Under the pieces are notes generated by a model that saw nothing but the letters and a program-made list of their open reading frames with translations, was not told the DNA's origin and searched no databases. 64,000 nucleotides of DNA, from NCBI GenBank assembly GCA_035578005.1, contig DATJYK010000392.1:6602-70601 (forward strand). Reading direction: 5' to 3'. This document shows positions 52,388 to 61,098 of the stretch, in pieces; position 1 is the first letter of the stretch; each line of letters starts with the position of its first letter. Source of the stretch: Gp13-AA77 sp035578005 (GTDB lineage Bacteria > Acidobacteriota > Terriglobia > UBA7540). The translations under genes and the position numbers were made by a program.

Positions 52388-55354
52388 CTAACGAGGCTTG
52401 GGAATCGTCACCGTCGTCTGGTTAGACTGGCAAATTTCAGTAGTCCCCGTCAACGGTTGGACAACGTAATAATACGTGTCACCTCCGGTCAAACCACTTC
52501 TGTCGGAGAAAGCCGCTGCCGTGGTGGTTCCGATCAAAGTGTAAGGTCCGCCGCTCGCAGTGCCCCGTAAGATGTCATACGACGTGGCACCGGCCTGGGC
52601 GCTCCACGTGAGGTCGATCCTCGCAGGATGCCCCGGTCCACCCGCTGTGCCCCTTCCGTAAAGGTTGCTGACGCACGACACAAAAACCGTCTTGCGAAGC
52701 ATAATGATGGACCACCCAGTTTCATAGTAGAACTGGGTCCCGTAATAGTCGTTTCCATACCAGTGGCCGTCTGCTGAGCCGTATGTCGGATTCAGTTGCA
52801 AGGACACTAGCGTCTGTGCCACGCCATCGCATGGGTCCGTACCGCCATTGGCAGAGGAGAGCGCGGCATACCAGTCGATAGTGTTTGGCGGGACAGACGG
52901 ATTAGTCGTGAACACGTTCGGCGTTAGCGTCCTGAGGTACTGAATCGGCGTCAACGCGCCAGAGGGATCGTGCAACAGCATGGATTTGGTAAAGGAGAAC
53001 AAACCGTAACTGTACGCCCTGGGCGCGTTGACGGAGCCACCCGTCGTGGCATTGCAGAAGTTGTCGGCGTAGAAAGTTTCGGCGTTGTTAAAGCGCTGAT
53101 CGGGATCATTGGTCGGGTCGCCGAACACTGTATTGGCGGTACGCCCAATTCCGTCCAAAGCCATCTGAACCATGCCTGACGGCGTAACCGCGAAGGGCCC
53201 CCAGGCGTTCGAGTAATACAGAGAGCCGCGGTACCCGTACGATCCGTAATTATCGCCAACGGAGTAGGGGTCAGGACCAGTCGGGACGGCGTTCTGGACG
53301 TCCTGCGCGTTCGTCACCCATACGTTGTTAAAGTCTCTTACGGCTTGTGGGAGTGTAATACCGAATCCGCGCTGCGCACCAATCAGGCCGATCGCAGCCC
53401 ATTGCGACGTGGAGTTGTCATCGCCTTCCTGGCAACTGTACAGCCATCCCCCGCCGGAAGCCGAATAACCGCCGCCCCGGGTGTAGCCGTGATATACCGG
53501 ATTTCCGGGATCCAAGTCGTTCTCATACTGGCAAGCGCTGTACCAATCGACCATGTCTTGGGCAATATTCTGATAGGTCTGCCCGACTAAGGGTCCAGTT
53601 CGCGCGGTCGCGTTCGGCGTGGCGCTGGCCACGATGGCATCGACGAACATTCCTGTCGTATAAATTGTCTCACCCGATCCATCGTTGGAATATATCATCT
53701 GGTTGTTGCCGTTACCGTCGAAGGTGTACGGGCACGACCCACTGAGGCAGGAAGTCGATGCGGGCTCGTAGAAAATTTGAGTCGACCCGGACGGGCAATT
53801 TCCATTAGTGTCCGGATATCCAATACTGCACCCGTAATTCACCGCTGCCGGATTATAGAGATACGTCTGAGACACATTGGTCTCGTTCTGCAGAAAGTAA
53901 ACCAACCGCGCCAGTCCCCGGGCCACGTCCTCGGTATAAGGGTCCGTTGCCGACCCGTTCGCGAAGTGTCCGGCGACCTCAAACGCCTGGACGTTTGTGG
54001 CGTTAATCGAACCGTAATAAACGCAATCGTAGGCCGCGCCGTTAACGGTATTGCAGTTATAGTTCTGCGTATCCCAACCGCCCCACTGCACGGTGCTCCC
54101 ACTTACCACAGTCGAGTTCCGCCACATCGTTTGATGCATGTACCACAAGCCATTGTCGATGGCGACGTCCACCCTGGCGGCGAGCGTGTTTGGTTCCATC
54201 AGCACCAGATAGGTATTGCTTCCGCTTTCGCCCGTGTTCGCGTCCGTCACTGTCACCGTCGCCGTCACAGTCGTCCCAGTTGCCACGTTGTAGGCGTGCG
54301 GCGTCGAGATGTCGTAGGCGTATGGAGCGGACGTAGCCGTCCCGACAAACGAAAAGCTGGTATTGGGAGTGCCATCGCCGAAGTTCCAAGTGACATTAAA
54401 CGTGTCAGTCGATCCGGAAACGTTGGGCGCCGTCGCCCCGAGCAAAAGGGTGGCATTGGGGTAGGTTGTGTGCGGGGTCGCGGGCGTGGCGGGTATCTCC
54501 GGAACCGTCAACACCGAGGGAACCACATGCTTCGTCACCGCCTTAGAAGCCTGCGGCGTTCCTAAGAACAAGGCGAACAGTGCTAGCGCAGCACCCCCAA
54601 ATCTGGACAGACGCGACCTCAACTTAGAGCGCAGCATCGGAAGAACGAGCAGGCAGAGGCCGGTGATGAGGAGCATCCACGTACCTGGCTCAGGGGTTTG
54701 CGTACCGATGGGCTGGGTCACCGCGTTGCTGCTGAAGTAAGCGTTTACCGCGGCTGCGTTGTTAGGATCCACCGGATGGACTTGGCCCAAATAGAAGCCA
54801 TTGGACGGCGCGTTCTGCGACAGAAGCAACGTGATCACCTCCTCCTCGTTCGCCCCGAGCGTGAAGGCGAAGCCCATGGCCCATGACACGTCGTCATTGC
54901 TGTTGGCGCAGCTCGGAGCGTACACACTGGAGCAGCCGCCCAAGAAGTTGTCCACCGTCCCCGGGATATGATTCGTATTGTCCAGGGTGTTGCCTTGGGC
55001 GTTCGCAAAGATCGTGCCGTAGATGGGGTCATCAATTTGCCAGCTTTGCCCTGCTGCGGGCGAGCCCGTCACGGATCCGTATTCGTTAAAATAGGGCACG
55101 CCCAATTCAAGATCGAAGTACGACGTCACGTAGTACGTGCCAGGACCAGGGTTGAACGTGAGAGTCAAAGAGCCAAGACCCGTGGTCTGGTTGAACCCCC
55201 CAGTATTCAGTCCGGGCACCGAAAAAGTGTCGTAGTACTGCGTGCCGTTGATATTGATGTTCGATTCTTGAAGGCTAATGTCGGCGAACGCGGATCGTGG
55301 CACCACGCAAGCCAGGACGGCAAAGCCCAAAATAGAAATCGTCAGCTTTTTCAT
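52388..55354 (-). CDS. Exported protein with an internal PEP-CTERM signal, PKD and FN3 domains
   Basis: ATG 55354 gives 988 residues. A signal peptide (MKKLTISILGFAVLACVVPR) is followed by a beta-rich domain. At about residue 221 there is a complete PEP-CTERM signal: TPEPGTWMLLITGLCLLVLP followed by Arg/Lys-rich LRSKLRSRLSR. Such a signal normally ends the protein, but here the frame goes on with a second hydrophobic segment (ALALFALFLGTPQASKA), a PKD domain (FNVTWNFGDGTPNTSF), a long Tyr/Trp/Asn-rich domain and a C-terminal FN3 (LTWSAQAGATSYDILRG). An internal ATG at 54637 could start a second protein. A good promoter lies upstream and a terminator downstream. Confidence 0.75.
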   Translation of the reverse strand: MKKLTISILGFAVLACVVPRSAFADISLQESNININGTQYYDTFSVPGLNTGGFNQTTGLGSLTLTFNPGPGTYYVTSYFDLELGVPYFNEYGSVTGSPAAGQSWQIDDPIYGTIFANAQGNTLDNTNHIPGTVDNFLGGCSSVYAPSCANSNDDVSWAMGFAFTLGANEEEVITLLLSQNAPSNGFYLGQVHPVDPNNAAAVNAYFSSNAVTQPIGTQTPEPGTWMLLITGLCLLVLPMLRSKLRSRLSRFGGAALALFALFLGTPQASKAVTKHVVPSVLTVPEIPATPATPHTTYPNATLLLGATAPNVSGSTDTFNVTWNFGDGTPNTSFSFVGTATSAPYAYDISTPHAYNVATGTTVTATVTVTDANTGESGSNTYLVLMEPNTLAARVDVAIDNGLWYMHQTMWRNSTVVSGSTVQWGGWDTQNYNCNTVNGAAYDCVYYGSINATNVQAFEVAGHFANGSATDPYTEDVARGLARLVYFLQNETNVSQTYLYNPAAVNYGCSIGYPDTNGNCPSGSTQIFYEPASTSCLSGSCPYTFDGNGNNQMIYSNDGSGETIYTTGMFVDAIVASATPNATARTGPLVGQTYQNIAQDMVDWYSACQYENDLDPGNPVYHGYTRGGGYSASGGGWLYSCQEGDDNSTSQWAAIGLIGAQRGFGITLPQAVRDFNNVWVTNAQDVQNAVPTGPDPYSVGDNYGSYGYRGSLYYSNAWGPFAVTPSGMVQMALDGIGRTANTVFGDPTNDPDQRFNNAETFYADNFCNATTGGSVNAPRAYSYGLFSFTKSMLLHDPSGALTPIQYLRTLTPNVFTTNPSVPPNTIDWYAALSSANGGTDPCDGVAQTLVSLQLNPTYGSADGHWYGNDYYGTQFYYETGWSIIMLRKTVFVSCVSNLYGRGTAGGPGHPARIDLTWSAQAGATSYDILRGTASGGPYTLIGTTTAAAFSDRSGLTGGDTYYYVVQPLTGTTEICQSNQTTVTIPKPR

Positions 55355-55418
55355 TGGATCAGCACTGACCTCCCCTCGTGACCACCTATCACTACGAAAA
55401 ACCACTTACGCCTAGGGG

Positions 55419-55447
55419 ATTCTTTCAAAGCACCGGCAGCCTGTCAA
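55419..55447 (-). promoter_or_regulatory. Candidate sigma-70 promoter of the PEP-CTERM gene
   Basis: On the minus strand a perfect TTGACA (55447-55442) is followed after 17 bases by AAGAAT (55424-55419), four of six matches to TATAAT. Transcription would start near 55412, leaving a 5' UTR of about 57 bases before ATG 55354. Confidence 0.5.
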
Positions 55448-55626
55448 GTCCTTCCCGGTGTATTGCTTCCATGGTTAACTTGCGACCTCGATGACGCCAT
55501 CTCGAGCGGCCGCGGTAGCCACCGGACTCCTGGAGAACATCGGTACAATGCGATCTTACCTACTCTGACGCACCACGCGACGACACCGACAAGGCCGCAG
55601 GTTCCTCGCCGGCTCGGCCTCCAACT

Positions 55627-58176
55627 TTACTGGATCAATGAATCTGTGATGAGCTGGAACGGCGCCCAGTAATACGGCTTTCGATAGGCTCCGCCGGAGT
55701 GGAGTAGAGCGAGCTTGGCGGCTCGCAGGCTCTGTTGAGGTGTCTTTCCGCTGCGCAACTCAGAATACATCGTCTTCATCAGCTCAGCCGTGGAGCGATC
55801 ATCCACTTCCCAGAGCCCCGCTACCACGTTGTTGGCGCCAGCCTGAAGAAAAGCCCAAGCGAAGCCCACCAGCCCTTCACCAGCGTAGGAGCGCCCTCCG
55901 GCGCTGCGGCAGGCCGAAATGGTCACCAGATTGGCCCGAATTGGCAAACTGACCACTTCTCGGGCATAAAGCTTGTAACTGTCGCCCTGAGGCGACAAGA
56001 TAATGGCAGAATCCAGAGGGTTCTCACGGTTGGCCTCGGCGTGCGCAGCAAAGTGAATCATGGCGAAGCGCTGTGGCTTCGACGCAGCGTAAGCCCGGGG
56101 GTCTGCGGCAGCGCCGGTAATCATCACGGCCTGCCGAAATTGCTGCTGGATGTCGCTGATTTCCGAAGTGGCGTTGGGCAGCTTGGGGTAGTTCGCTTCC
56201 TTCGGAGGCGCCGGGTCGCCGAACACAAGGAGCGACTCGGCCAGTTCCGGTCCGCTCCCTCCGTGAGCCTGCGTGCTCCGCAGAAAGCTGTGACGGTACG
56301 CGAGATCAAGCGAAGGAACAATGAAAACGGCGGCGTCTTCAATCCAATAATGAGGCTGAGTACCTGCGACCGGCAAGGATTCGAAATTGAGATTGTGTAG
56401 AGCTCCGTCGGGAACGATTGTGACCTTCGAACCGGGCCGAACGAAGGGACTTGCCGGTGCCAGCAGAGTTTCGTAGAGCTTCTGGCCGGCTTCGCTGCCT
56501 TCGCGAGTGGGATCGCGAAGCCCTTCAATGGCTCCGTCGTAGGCAGCCACTAACTTCTCGATTTCCGGCTGAGGAGGAAGCTGGAAAGTTGCGACGTGCT
56601 CGGGCGTTACCACCCACAAGAATGAGCGCTTCGGCGCCAGCCAGTATGAAAGCAACGTCGTCCTGGAGTTCCGTGCCAACCTGCGGTAGTCATACCGGGC
56701 AGGGTCGACGGCGAGGGGTCCGGGTTCGCCCAGCCGTTCTGCCAGAACACGCGCACGGCTCGACTCGACAACTCTCAACGCATCGGCGTCCCGGTGTTGG
56801 GCGACGAGGAAATCGACATAGTCTTGGTATAGATGGATGAGGCTGGCGAAGTAGGTAATTCGATACTGGTCGCCTTGCAGTTCGGCCCGCCTCAGGTTGG
56901 CAAAGGCGAGCGCGCGCTGAAATTCTCCCTCCGCTTCGCGATACTTGTGCATCTGCGCTAAGAGTTTAGCGAGCCCGTCGCGAGCCTCCAGAAGCAGCCC
57001 CGCATCTTGCACTCCGTTGAGTTTCGAAGCCGGATCAATCACTGTTCGGTAAGCGTTCTGAGCCTGCTCGAAGCGCTCTCGAGCATTGTCGATGCGAGCC
57101 CCGTTCAGCCTCGGGAAGAGCCTTTCAACCGGGCTGCCGATCTGCGTTTCAAGCTTGAGGGCCCGCCCGTTACATTCCTCGGCCTGCCCCAGGTCGCCCA
57201 TGCTGATTAGCGCCGAAGCGCTCTGGTAGAGCCATTTTGCCGTCCAGTACGCGTCTTGGGCACCACGGGCTGCTTCCAGCGCGCGTTGATAATAGGAAAG
57301 CGCCGTGGTGTAGTCATCGTGGCTCTCACACCAGTCGCCCATCCTCCCTAGGCCAATCTGCTGGTCCCTCAGAACGCCGGTTTGCTTTGCCAACTGCTGC
57401 GCCTGGTCAAACAGAGGAGCTGCTTTTTCAGGCTGCCCCAGTTGAAGGTAACAATAGCCGAGGTTGTTGAAGTTGCGCGCGGCGAAACTCTTTGACTGCA
57501 ACTGACCCGACAGAGCCATCACCTGGCTGAACGAGGAAACAGCTTCATCATACCGTCCGCGATTCATCTCCCAAACGGCCAGATTGCCAAGGGCAGCAGC
57601 TTCCAAGTAGCTATCATTTAACCGGCGCGCAAGCTGCAGGGCGTCGCGAAAGTCACTCTCACTGCCTGTGGCGTCTCCCAGCCGATCCAGCGCTGCCCCG
57701 CGCCTCAGTTTGATTTCTGCAACCAGAGGCCACAAGTGGTGAGACTCTGCCTGTTGAAGGGATTGGTCAAACAGCGACTTTGCCTCGGAAAAATGGGAAA
57801 CAGAGGACTGTGCGAAGCCCTGGTCCAGAAGGAGGCGAGCCTGAATATCCGGCTTATCCGGCAGGATTGAAGGTGAGGCTTGCAGCAATTTCGAGGCCTC
57901 CGGCGTCTTGCCCTGAAAAATCAGAATTTCGGACTGGAGTAACCGGAACTTCCAATACCACTCGGGATCCGTTGTCTCTTGAAATCGGTTCAGCGCTTGC
58001 TGCGTGAGGAGCATTGCCTTCTTCAAGTCTCCACGCTGGCGAAAGGATTTCGCCTCGTTGTAAAGCGAGTCAGGGCCTGGATGCGCGCGATGCGCACAGC
58101 CTGTTAACAGGAGGCAGAAAAGAAGCAGCGGGATACAGGAGCTCCTGGCTCTCCGTTGGCGCGTATGCCCAGCCAT
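55627..58176 (-). CDS. TPR-CHAT caspase-like peptidase, lipoprotein
   Basis: The 849-residue protein begins with a lipoprotein signal (LLLFCLLLTGC). Many TPR repeats (about 30-470) follow, rich in AL..A and LG.Y patterns, then the CHAT domain (about 560-849). The His-Cys dyad is visible: IHFAAHAEA (His712) and LVTISACRSAGG (Cys756). FAWAFLQAGANNVVAGLWEVDD and KPYYWAPFQL close the fold as expected. CHAT proteins are caspase-like proteases, for example in separase relatives and in the Csx29 CRISPR protease. The lipobox puts this one at the envelope. Upstream genes on the same strand encode an unknown protein, an anti-sigma factor and an ECF sigma factor. Confidence 0.9.
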   Translation of the reverse strand: MAGHTRQRRARSSCIPLLLFCLLLTGCAHRAHPGPDSLYNEAKSFRQRGDLKKAMLLTQQALNRFQETTDPEWYWKFRLLQSEILIFQGKTPEASKLLQASPSILPDKPDIQARLLLDQGFAQSSVSHFSEAKSLFDQSLQQAESHHLWPLVAEIKLRRGAALDRLGDATGSESDFRDALQLARRLNDSYLEAAALGNLAVWEMNRGRYDEAVSSFSQVMALSGQLQSKSFAARNFNNLGYCYLQLGQPEKAAPLFDQAQQLAKQTGVLRDQQIGLGRMGDWCESHDDYTTALSYYQRALEAARGAQDAYWTAKWLYQSASALISMGDLGQAEECNGRALKLETQIGSPVERLFPRLNGARIDNARERFEQAQNAYRTVIDPASKLNGVQDAGLLLEARDGLAKLLAQMHKYREAEGEFQRALAFANLRRAELQGDQYRITYFASLIHLYQDYVDFLVAQHRDADALRVVESSRARVLAERLGEPGPLAVDPARYDYRRLARNSRTTLLSYWLAPKRSFLWVVTPEHVATFQLPPQPEIEKLVAAYDGAIEGLRDPTREGSEAGQKLYETLLAPASPFVRPGSKVTIVPDGALHNLNFESLPVAGTQPHYWIEDAAVFIVPSLDLAYRHSFLRSTQAHGGSGPELAESLLVFGDPAPPKEANYPKLPNATSEISDIQQQFRQAVMITGAAADPRAYAASKPQRFAMIHFAAHAEANRENPLDSAIILSPQGDSYKLYAREVVSLPIRANLVTISACRSAGGRSYAGEGLVGFAWAFLQAGANNVVAGLWEVDDRSTAELMKTMYSELRSGKTPQQSLRAAKLALLHSGGAYRKPYYWAPFQLITDSLIQ

Positions 58177-58358
58177 GCTCCCATTCTAACCGAAGGGCTT
58201 CGCAGTGAGGATTGCGGCGGCGAGGCACGAGTGAGAGGGCCGAGGCTTGCTTTGCGTCCCCTCGACAGAATTTTGGAGTGGCGGGCCCAGGCTCTCCCGC
58301 TTGAGGCGTCAAACTGACTTACAGGCGAAACACCCTTCTGATCGGTCTGTTGTGAGTG

Positions 58359-59039
58359 TTATGAGGGGGGGTAGAACTCGCCATTGGTTGAGACGTGGCC
58401 AACGGATGCTTTCCCGGTGACCGGGCAGCCCAGCTCGAGACGGACCATGGTAAGGCTTTGATAACACGGCGTAGTCAGGAACTCCAGGAAATAGAGCTTG
58501 CCAAATTCAGGCACCTCGATGGCCCCGTCCAGGTGCATTTTCAATCCGTAACTCGCGTCTAGCTCCAGCGGGATCATCACGGTACGCAGATCCACCTTCT
58601 TGGGTCTCCGACAGTCGGCCAGCCGGCCGAAATCTGGCCGCACATGAAGCGGACAGCCGGCCACCCGCAGGTTTTCGAAGTGGCTTCCCGCAATAGTGAA
58701 CACCGGCTCCTCTTTTTCATCTTTAGGTTGCTCGGAAACGAGCCGCGCCACGACCCGATCGGCCGTGACGACGCCGAGGATGTTGAGTTCCTCAATCGTT
58801 ACCGTCCCCGCCGTGGTGTATCTCTGTTTGGCGTCGCTGAAGTTACCCGTAGTCGTGGTCGTGGACGAGCGAAAAGAGAACATGTCTTTGTAACGGAAGC
58901 TTTCCACGCGTGAGGTGGAATATCCTCCGGTGGGCGGGATCGCACTGGCCGCCTGAACTTCGATTAAGTCTTGAAAGGGTTCCGTAATTTTGCCGGATAC
59001 CCCCGAGGCAAGAGCATGATACAGGAACGTTCTTTCCAT
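58359..59039 (-). CDS. Unknown protein between anti-sigma factor and CHAT protease
   Basis: The 226-residue protein starts seven bases after the anti-sigma gene, so the two are coupled. It begins MERTFLYHALASGVSGKITE and has no signal peptide. A Ser/Thr-rich segment (FSFRSSTTTTTGNFSDAK) is followed by VTIEELNILGVVTADRVVARLVSEQ, a pattern that recalls beta-rich surface domains of the choice-of-anchor kind. Three or four Cys lie in the second half. No enzyme motif is seen. It could be a regulator, or a substrate of the CHAT protease encoded next; that is inference from gene order only. Confidence 0.65.
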   Translation of the reverse strand: MERTFLYHALASGVSGKITEPFQDLIEVQAASAIPPTGGYSTSRVESFRYKDMFSFRSSTTTTTGNFSDAKQRYTTAGTVTIEELNILGVVTADRVVARLVSEQPKDEKEEPVFTIAGSHFENLRVAGCPLHVRPDFGRLADCRRPKKVDLRTVMIPLELDASYGLKMHLDGAIEVPEFGKLYFLEFLTTPCYQSLTMVRLELGCPVTGKASVGHVSTNGEFYPPS

Positions 59040-59046
59040 AGGCCTC

Positions 59047-59727
59047 CTATTTGTACTCCAATTGGAAAGGATACTCTCCGATTTCGGTCGCCTCCGGTCC
59101 CCCCGTGCGCACGATGAGTGTATAACTGCCCGCCGGAAATTGCGAGCGCTCCAGCAGAAGGCTTAAGGTTCCGTCCGGCCTCACCTGTGCGACCGGCACG
59201 CTCGAGAGAATGACCCCCGAAGCGTTGCGGATCTCGCAAAGGTATCTGGCTGCGTTCTCCACCGTTACGTCGAAATAGACGCTGAAGTAGCGTGCGCCAG
59301 CCGGCACGTCAATCTGCTGAGCCGCGCTTCGCGAAACAGAATGAAGGGCGAAGCTTGGCAGGGCTTGTGCCCCCGTTGACTGGGCCAACTGGTCGCGCAG
59401 GGCGGAAATCACGATGAGTCGCTGATACCCCGCCACGCACAGCAGCACTAGTGCTGCGAAGGTCGGCGCTAGAATTGGAAACGAGAACTTCTGCCACCAG
59501 GAGACTCTGGTTCGAACGTTTTCTGAGACCTCCTGTCGCAAACCTAAGGCCTCGTCTTTGAAGACGGCGCGGGCATTGTCGGCGAAGGCCGCGCCCGCTT
59601 TCACGGCCTCGGCACACTCGCCGCAGAGAAAGATGTGCTCTTCAAACTCGTCAACTTCCGTTGCCGACATTTCACCCAGAAGGTAGCGCTCAACCGCCAG
59701 GTTTCCATCAGCTTCAATGTGTTCCAT
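59047..59727 (-). CDS. Zinc-finger anti-sigma factor with membrane helix
   Basis: ATG 59727 with GGGAG eight bases upstream gives 226 residues. The N-terminus carries the zf-HC2 pattern: VERYLLGEMSATEVDEFEEHIFLCGECAEAV, with His-x3-Cys-x2-Cys as metal ligands. A membrane helix (ILAPTFAALVLLCVAGY, about 105-122) follows, and then a periplasmic beta-rich domain (YFSVYFDVTVENAARYLCEI, FPAGSYTLIVRTGG). This is the layout of a membrane anti-sigma factor that senses the envelope and holds an ECF sigma factor. The sigma gene is upstream (229-base gap) and an unknown protein directly downstream. Confidence 0.87.
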   Translation of the reverse strand: MEHIEADGNLAVERYLLGEMSATEVDEFEEHIFLCGECAEAVKAGAAFADNARAVFKDEALGLRQEVSENVRTRVSWWQKFSFPILAPTFAALVLLCVAGYQRLIVISALRDQLAQSTGAQALPSFALHSVSRSAAQQIDVPAGARYFSVYFDVTVENAARYLCEIRNASGVILSSVPVAQVRPDGTLSLLLERSQFPAGSYTLIVRTGGPEATEIGEYPFQLEYK

Positions 59728-59956
59728 GGTATCTCTCCCGAGCTTCCGCCACGCTGGCTGGGTTTTGAGCGCCATTTGGGATTCCAGCTCGTGGCCTTCG
59801 GAATTGCTCAACTTCTCCGGATTGCGTAATCGAGTGGCCACCATCCTTCAGGCGTCGCGGGCTTGGCGCAACGCCGGCATCCGGCCGGCCGCGAAAAATC
59901 GCCGCGCGAAAGACCTCACCCTTATTCTGTAATCCCCCGAACAACAGAGTCCGTCG

Positions 59957-60658
59957 TCAGAGGGCAGCCAGACCGCTGCTTGCGGTGGCCAAGGCTTTAA
60001 AGCGCAGCCGTGCCCGATGGAGTAAGACTCGTAAGTAGGCACGGTCTACCTTCATCGTCTTACAGATATCCTCGCGGGGAGTGTCCTCCCAGAAAACCAT
60101 CCGCAGAACGGCGCGGTCGGCTTCCGGAAGCTCCTCCAGAACGATGCGCACCAGTTTCTTCCGCTCCTCGGCGATCAGGTCTCCGTCCATGTCGATCGCG
60201 GTGTCAGCAGGTTCGTTCTCCGCCGGGTCAACATCCGAATTTCGGAGGCGCGCCCGATAGGATTCAAGCATGATGTTGTTGCAAACGGAGTTGACGAACG
60301 CGCCCAGGCGATCGGGCTGGTGCAGTTCGCCCCGGCGGAGCTTCTGGATGACTCGAAGAAAGGTTTCTTGCCGGACGTCCTCTACGTCGTGAGCTGACCA
60401 ACCCCGCCGGCGAAGCTTAATGCGGACGAGGTCGCCAAAATACGCGGTGAAGTGCTGCTCCACGGAAGGCTCGCCTTCCGCCAACTGCCGCACGTATTCC
60501 GCGTCGAACTCACGTCTGTCCAAGTTGGTCCCGAAAGAGCCATAGTATACCGTTCGAGCGCGCTGGGCCGCAACCAACGTCATAGGAACGCCTCCGGCAG
60601 CGACTGAAGTGGCCTGCGTAGCCACACCCTGCATCTCCGGCATTCCCTGTAGCTCCAT
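59957..60658 (-). CDS. ECF sigma factor (RNA polymerase sigma-70 family)
   Basis: ATG 60658 with GGAG nine bases upstream gives 233 residues; a GTG at 60682 is the alternative. Region 2 is visible as FTAYFGDLVRIKLRRRGWSAHDVEDVRQETFLRVIQKLRRG, and region 4 as LEELPEADRAVLRMVFWEDTPREDICKTMKVDRAYLRVLLHRARLRF. It lacks the large region 1/3 of housekeeping sigmas. It heads a cluster with an anti-sigma factor, an unknown protein and the TPR-CHAT protease, so these may be one envelope-stress or defence response unit. A palindromic repeat lies upstream. Confidence 0.93.
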   Translation of the reverse strand: MELQGMPEMQGVATQATSVAAGGVPMTLVAAQRARTVYYGSFGTNLDRREFDAEYVRQLAEGEPSVEQHFTAYFGDLVRIKLRRRGWSAHDVEDVRQETFLRVIQKLRRGELHQPDRLGAFVNSVCNNIMLESYRARLRNSDVDPAENEPADTAIDMDGDLIAEERKKLVRIVLEELPEADRAVLRMVFWEDTPREDICKTMKVDRAYLRVLLHRARLRFKALATASSGLAAL

Positions 60659-61098
60659 CTGGGCTACTCCGCGAGTCACCACTAAATCCGCACCCGCTGT
60701 GCAAACCTAACATCTGCCATTCTGATCGAAGCGAAGAATCCCGTTATTCATCGGGTGCCGATACGCGGAATGTAGGGACGCTTCGATCCGCTCAGCATGA
60801 CAGCTTCGAAGGCCATGCACAGGAGAGTCTCGAGGACGCCGGACCCAAGAATCAAGCTGAGAGCACAGATCAAAAATGACAGCGCGGAATGGTTAAAGAG
60901 ATTCATCGGATCATCCCGGCCATGCGCGACAACCCGCTTGTCACAGCGGGCGCCGAATCGCGCCTGCTCTCAATCAGGTTAGTGGCGTTTGCCGGCCGGG
61001 CGTTTCAGGTGAAACGGAGAGTGCAAAGGTGCAGGCCGTAAAGGCAGGCTTAGCAACACTTTCGGGGCTGTGGCAACGAAGATAAGGTGCGGCAAGGC
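60659..61098. other. Spacer upstream of the ECF sigma gene, with a palindrome
   Basis: The 440 bases have no gene. GATCGAAGCG (60724-60733) and CGCTTCGATC (60779-60788) are perfect 10-base inverted repeats, with a GC-rich centre and ...CGCTCAGCATGACA beyond. This looks like one more intergenic palindromic repeat. A promoter for the sigma gene should lie here on the minus strand, but no clear hexamers could be picked. Confidence 0.5.

Noticed and set aside
60797..60982. Plus-strand 61-residue frame upstream of the ECF gene
   Set aside because: Basic, low-complexity, no ribosome-binding site; it overlaps a palindromic repeat region.
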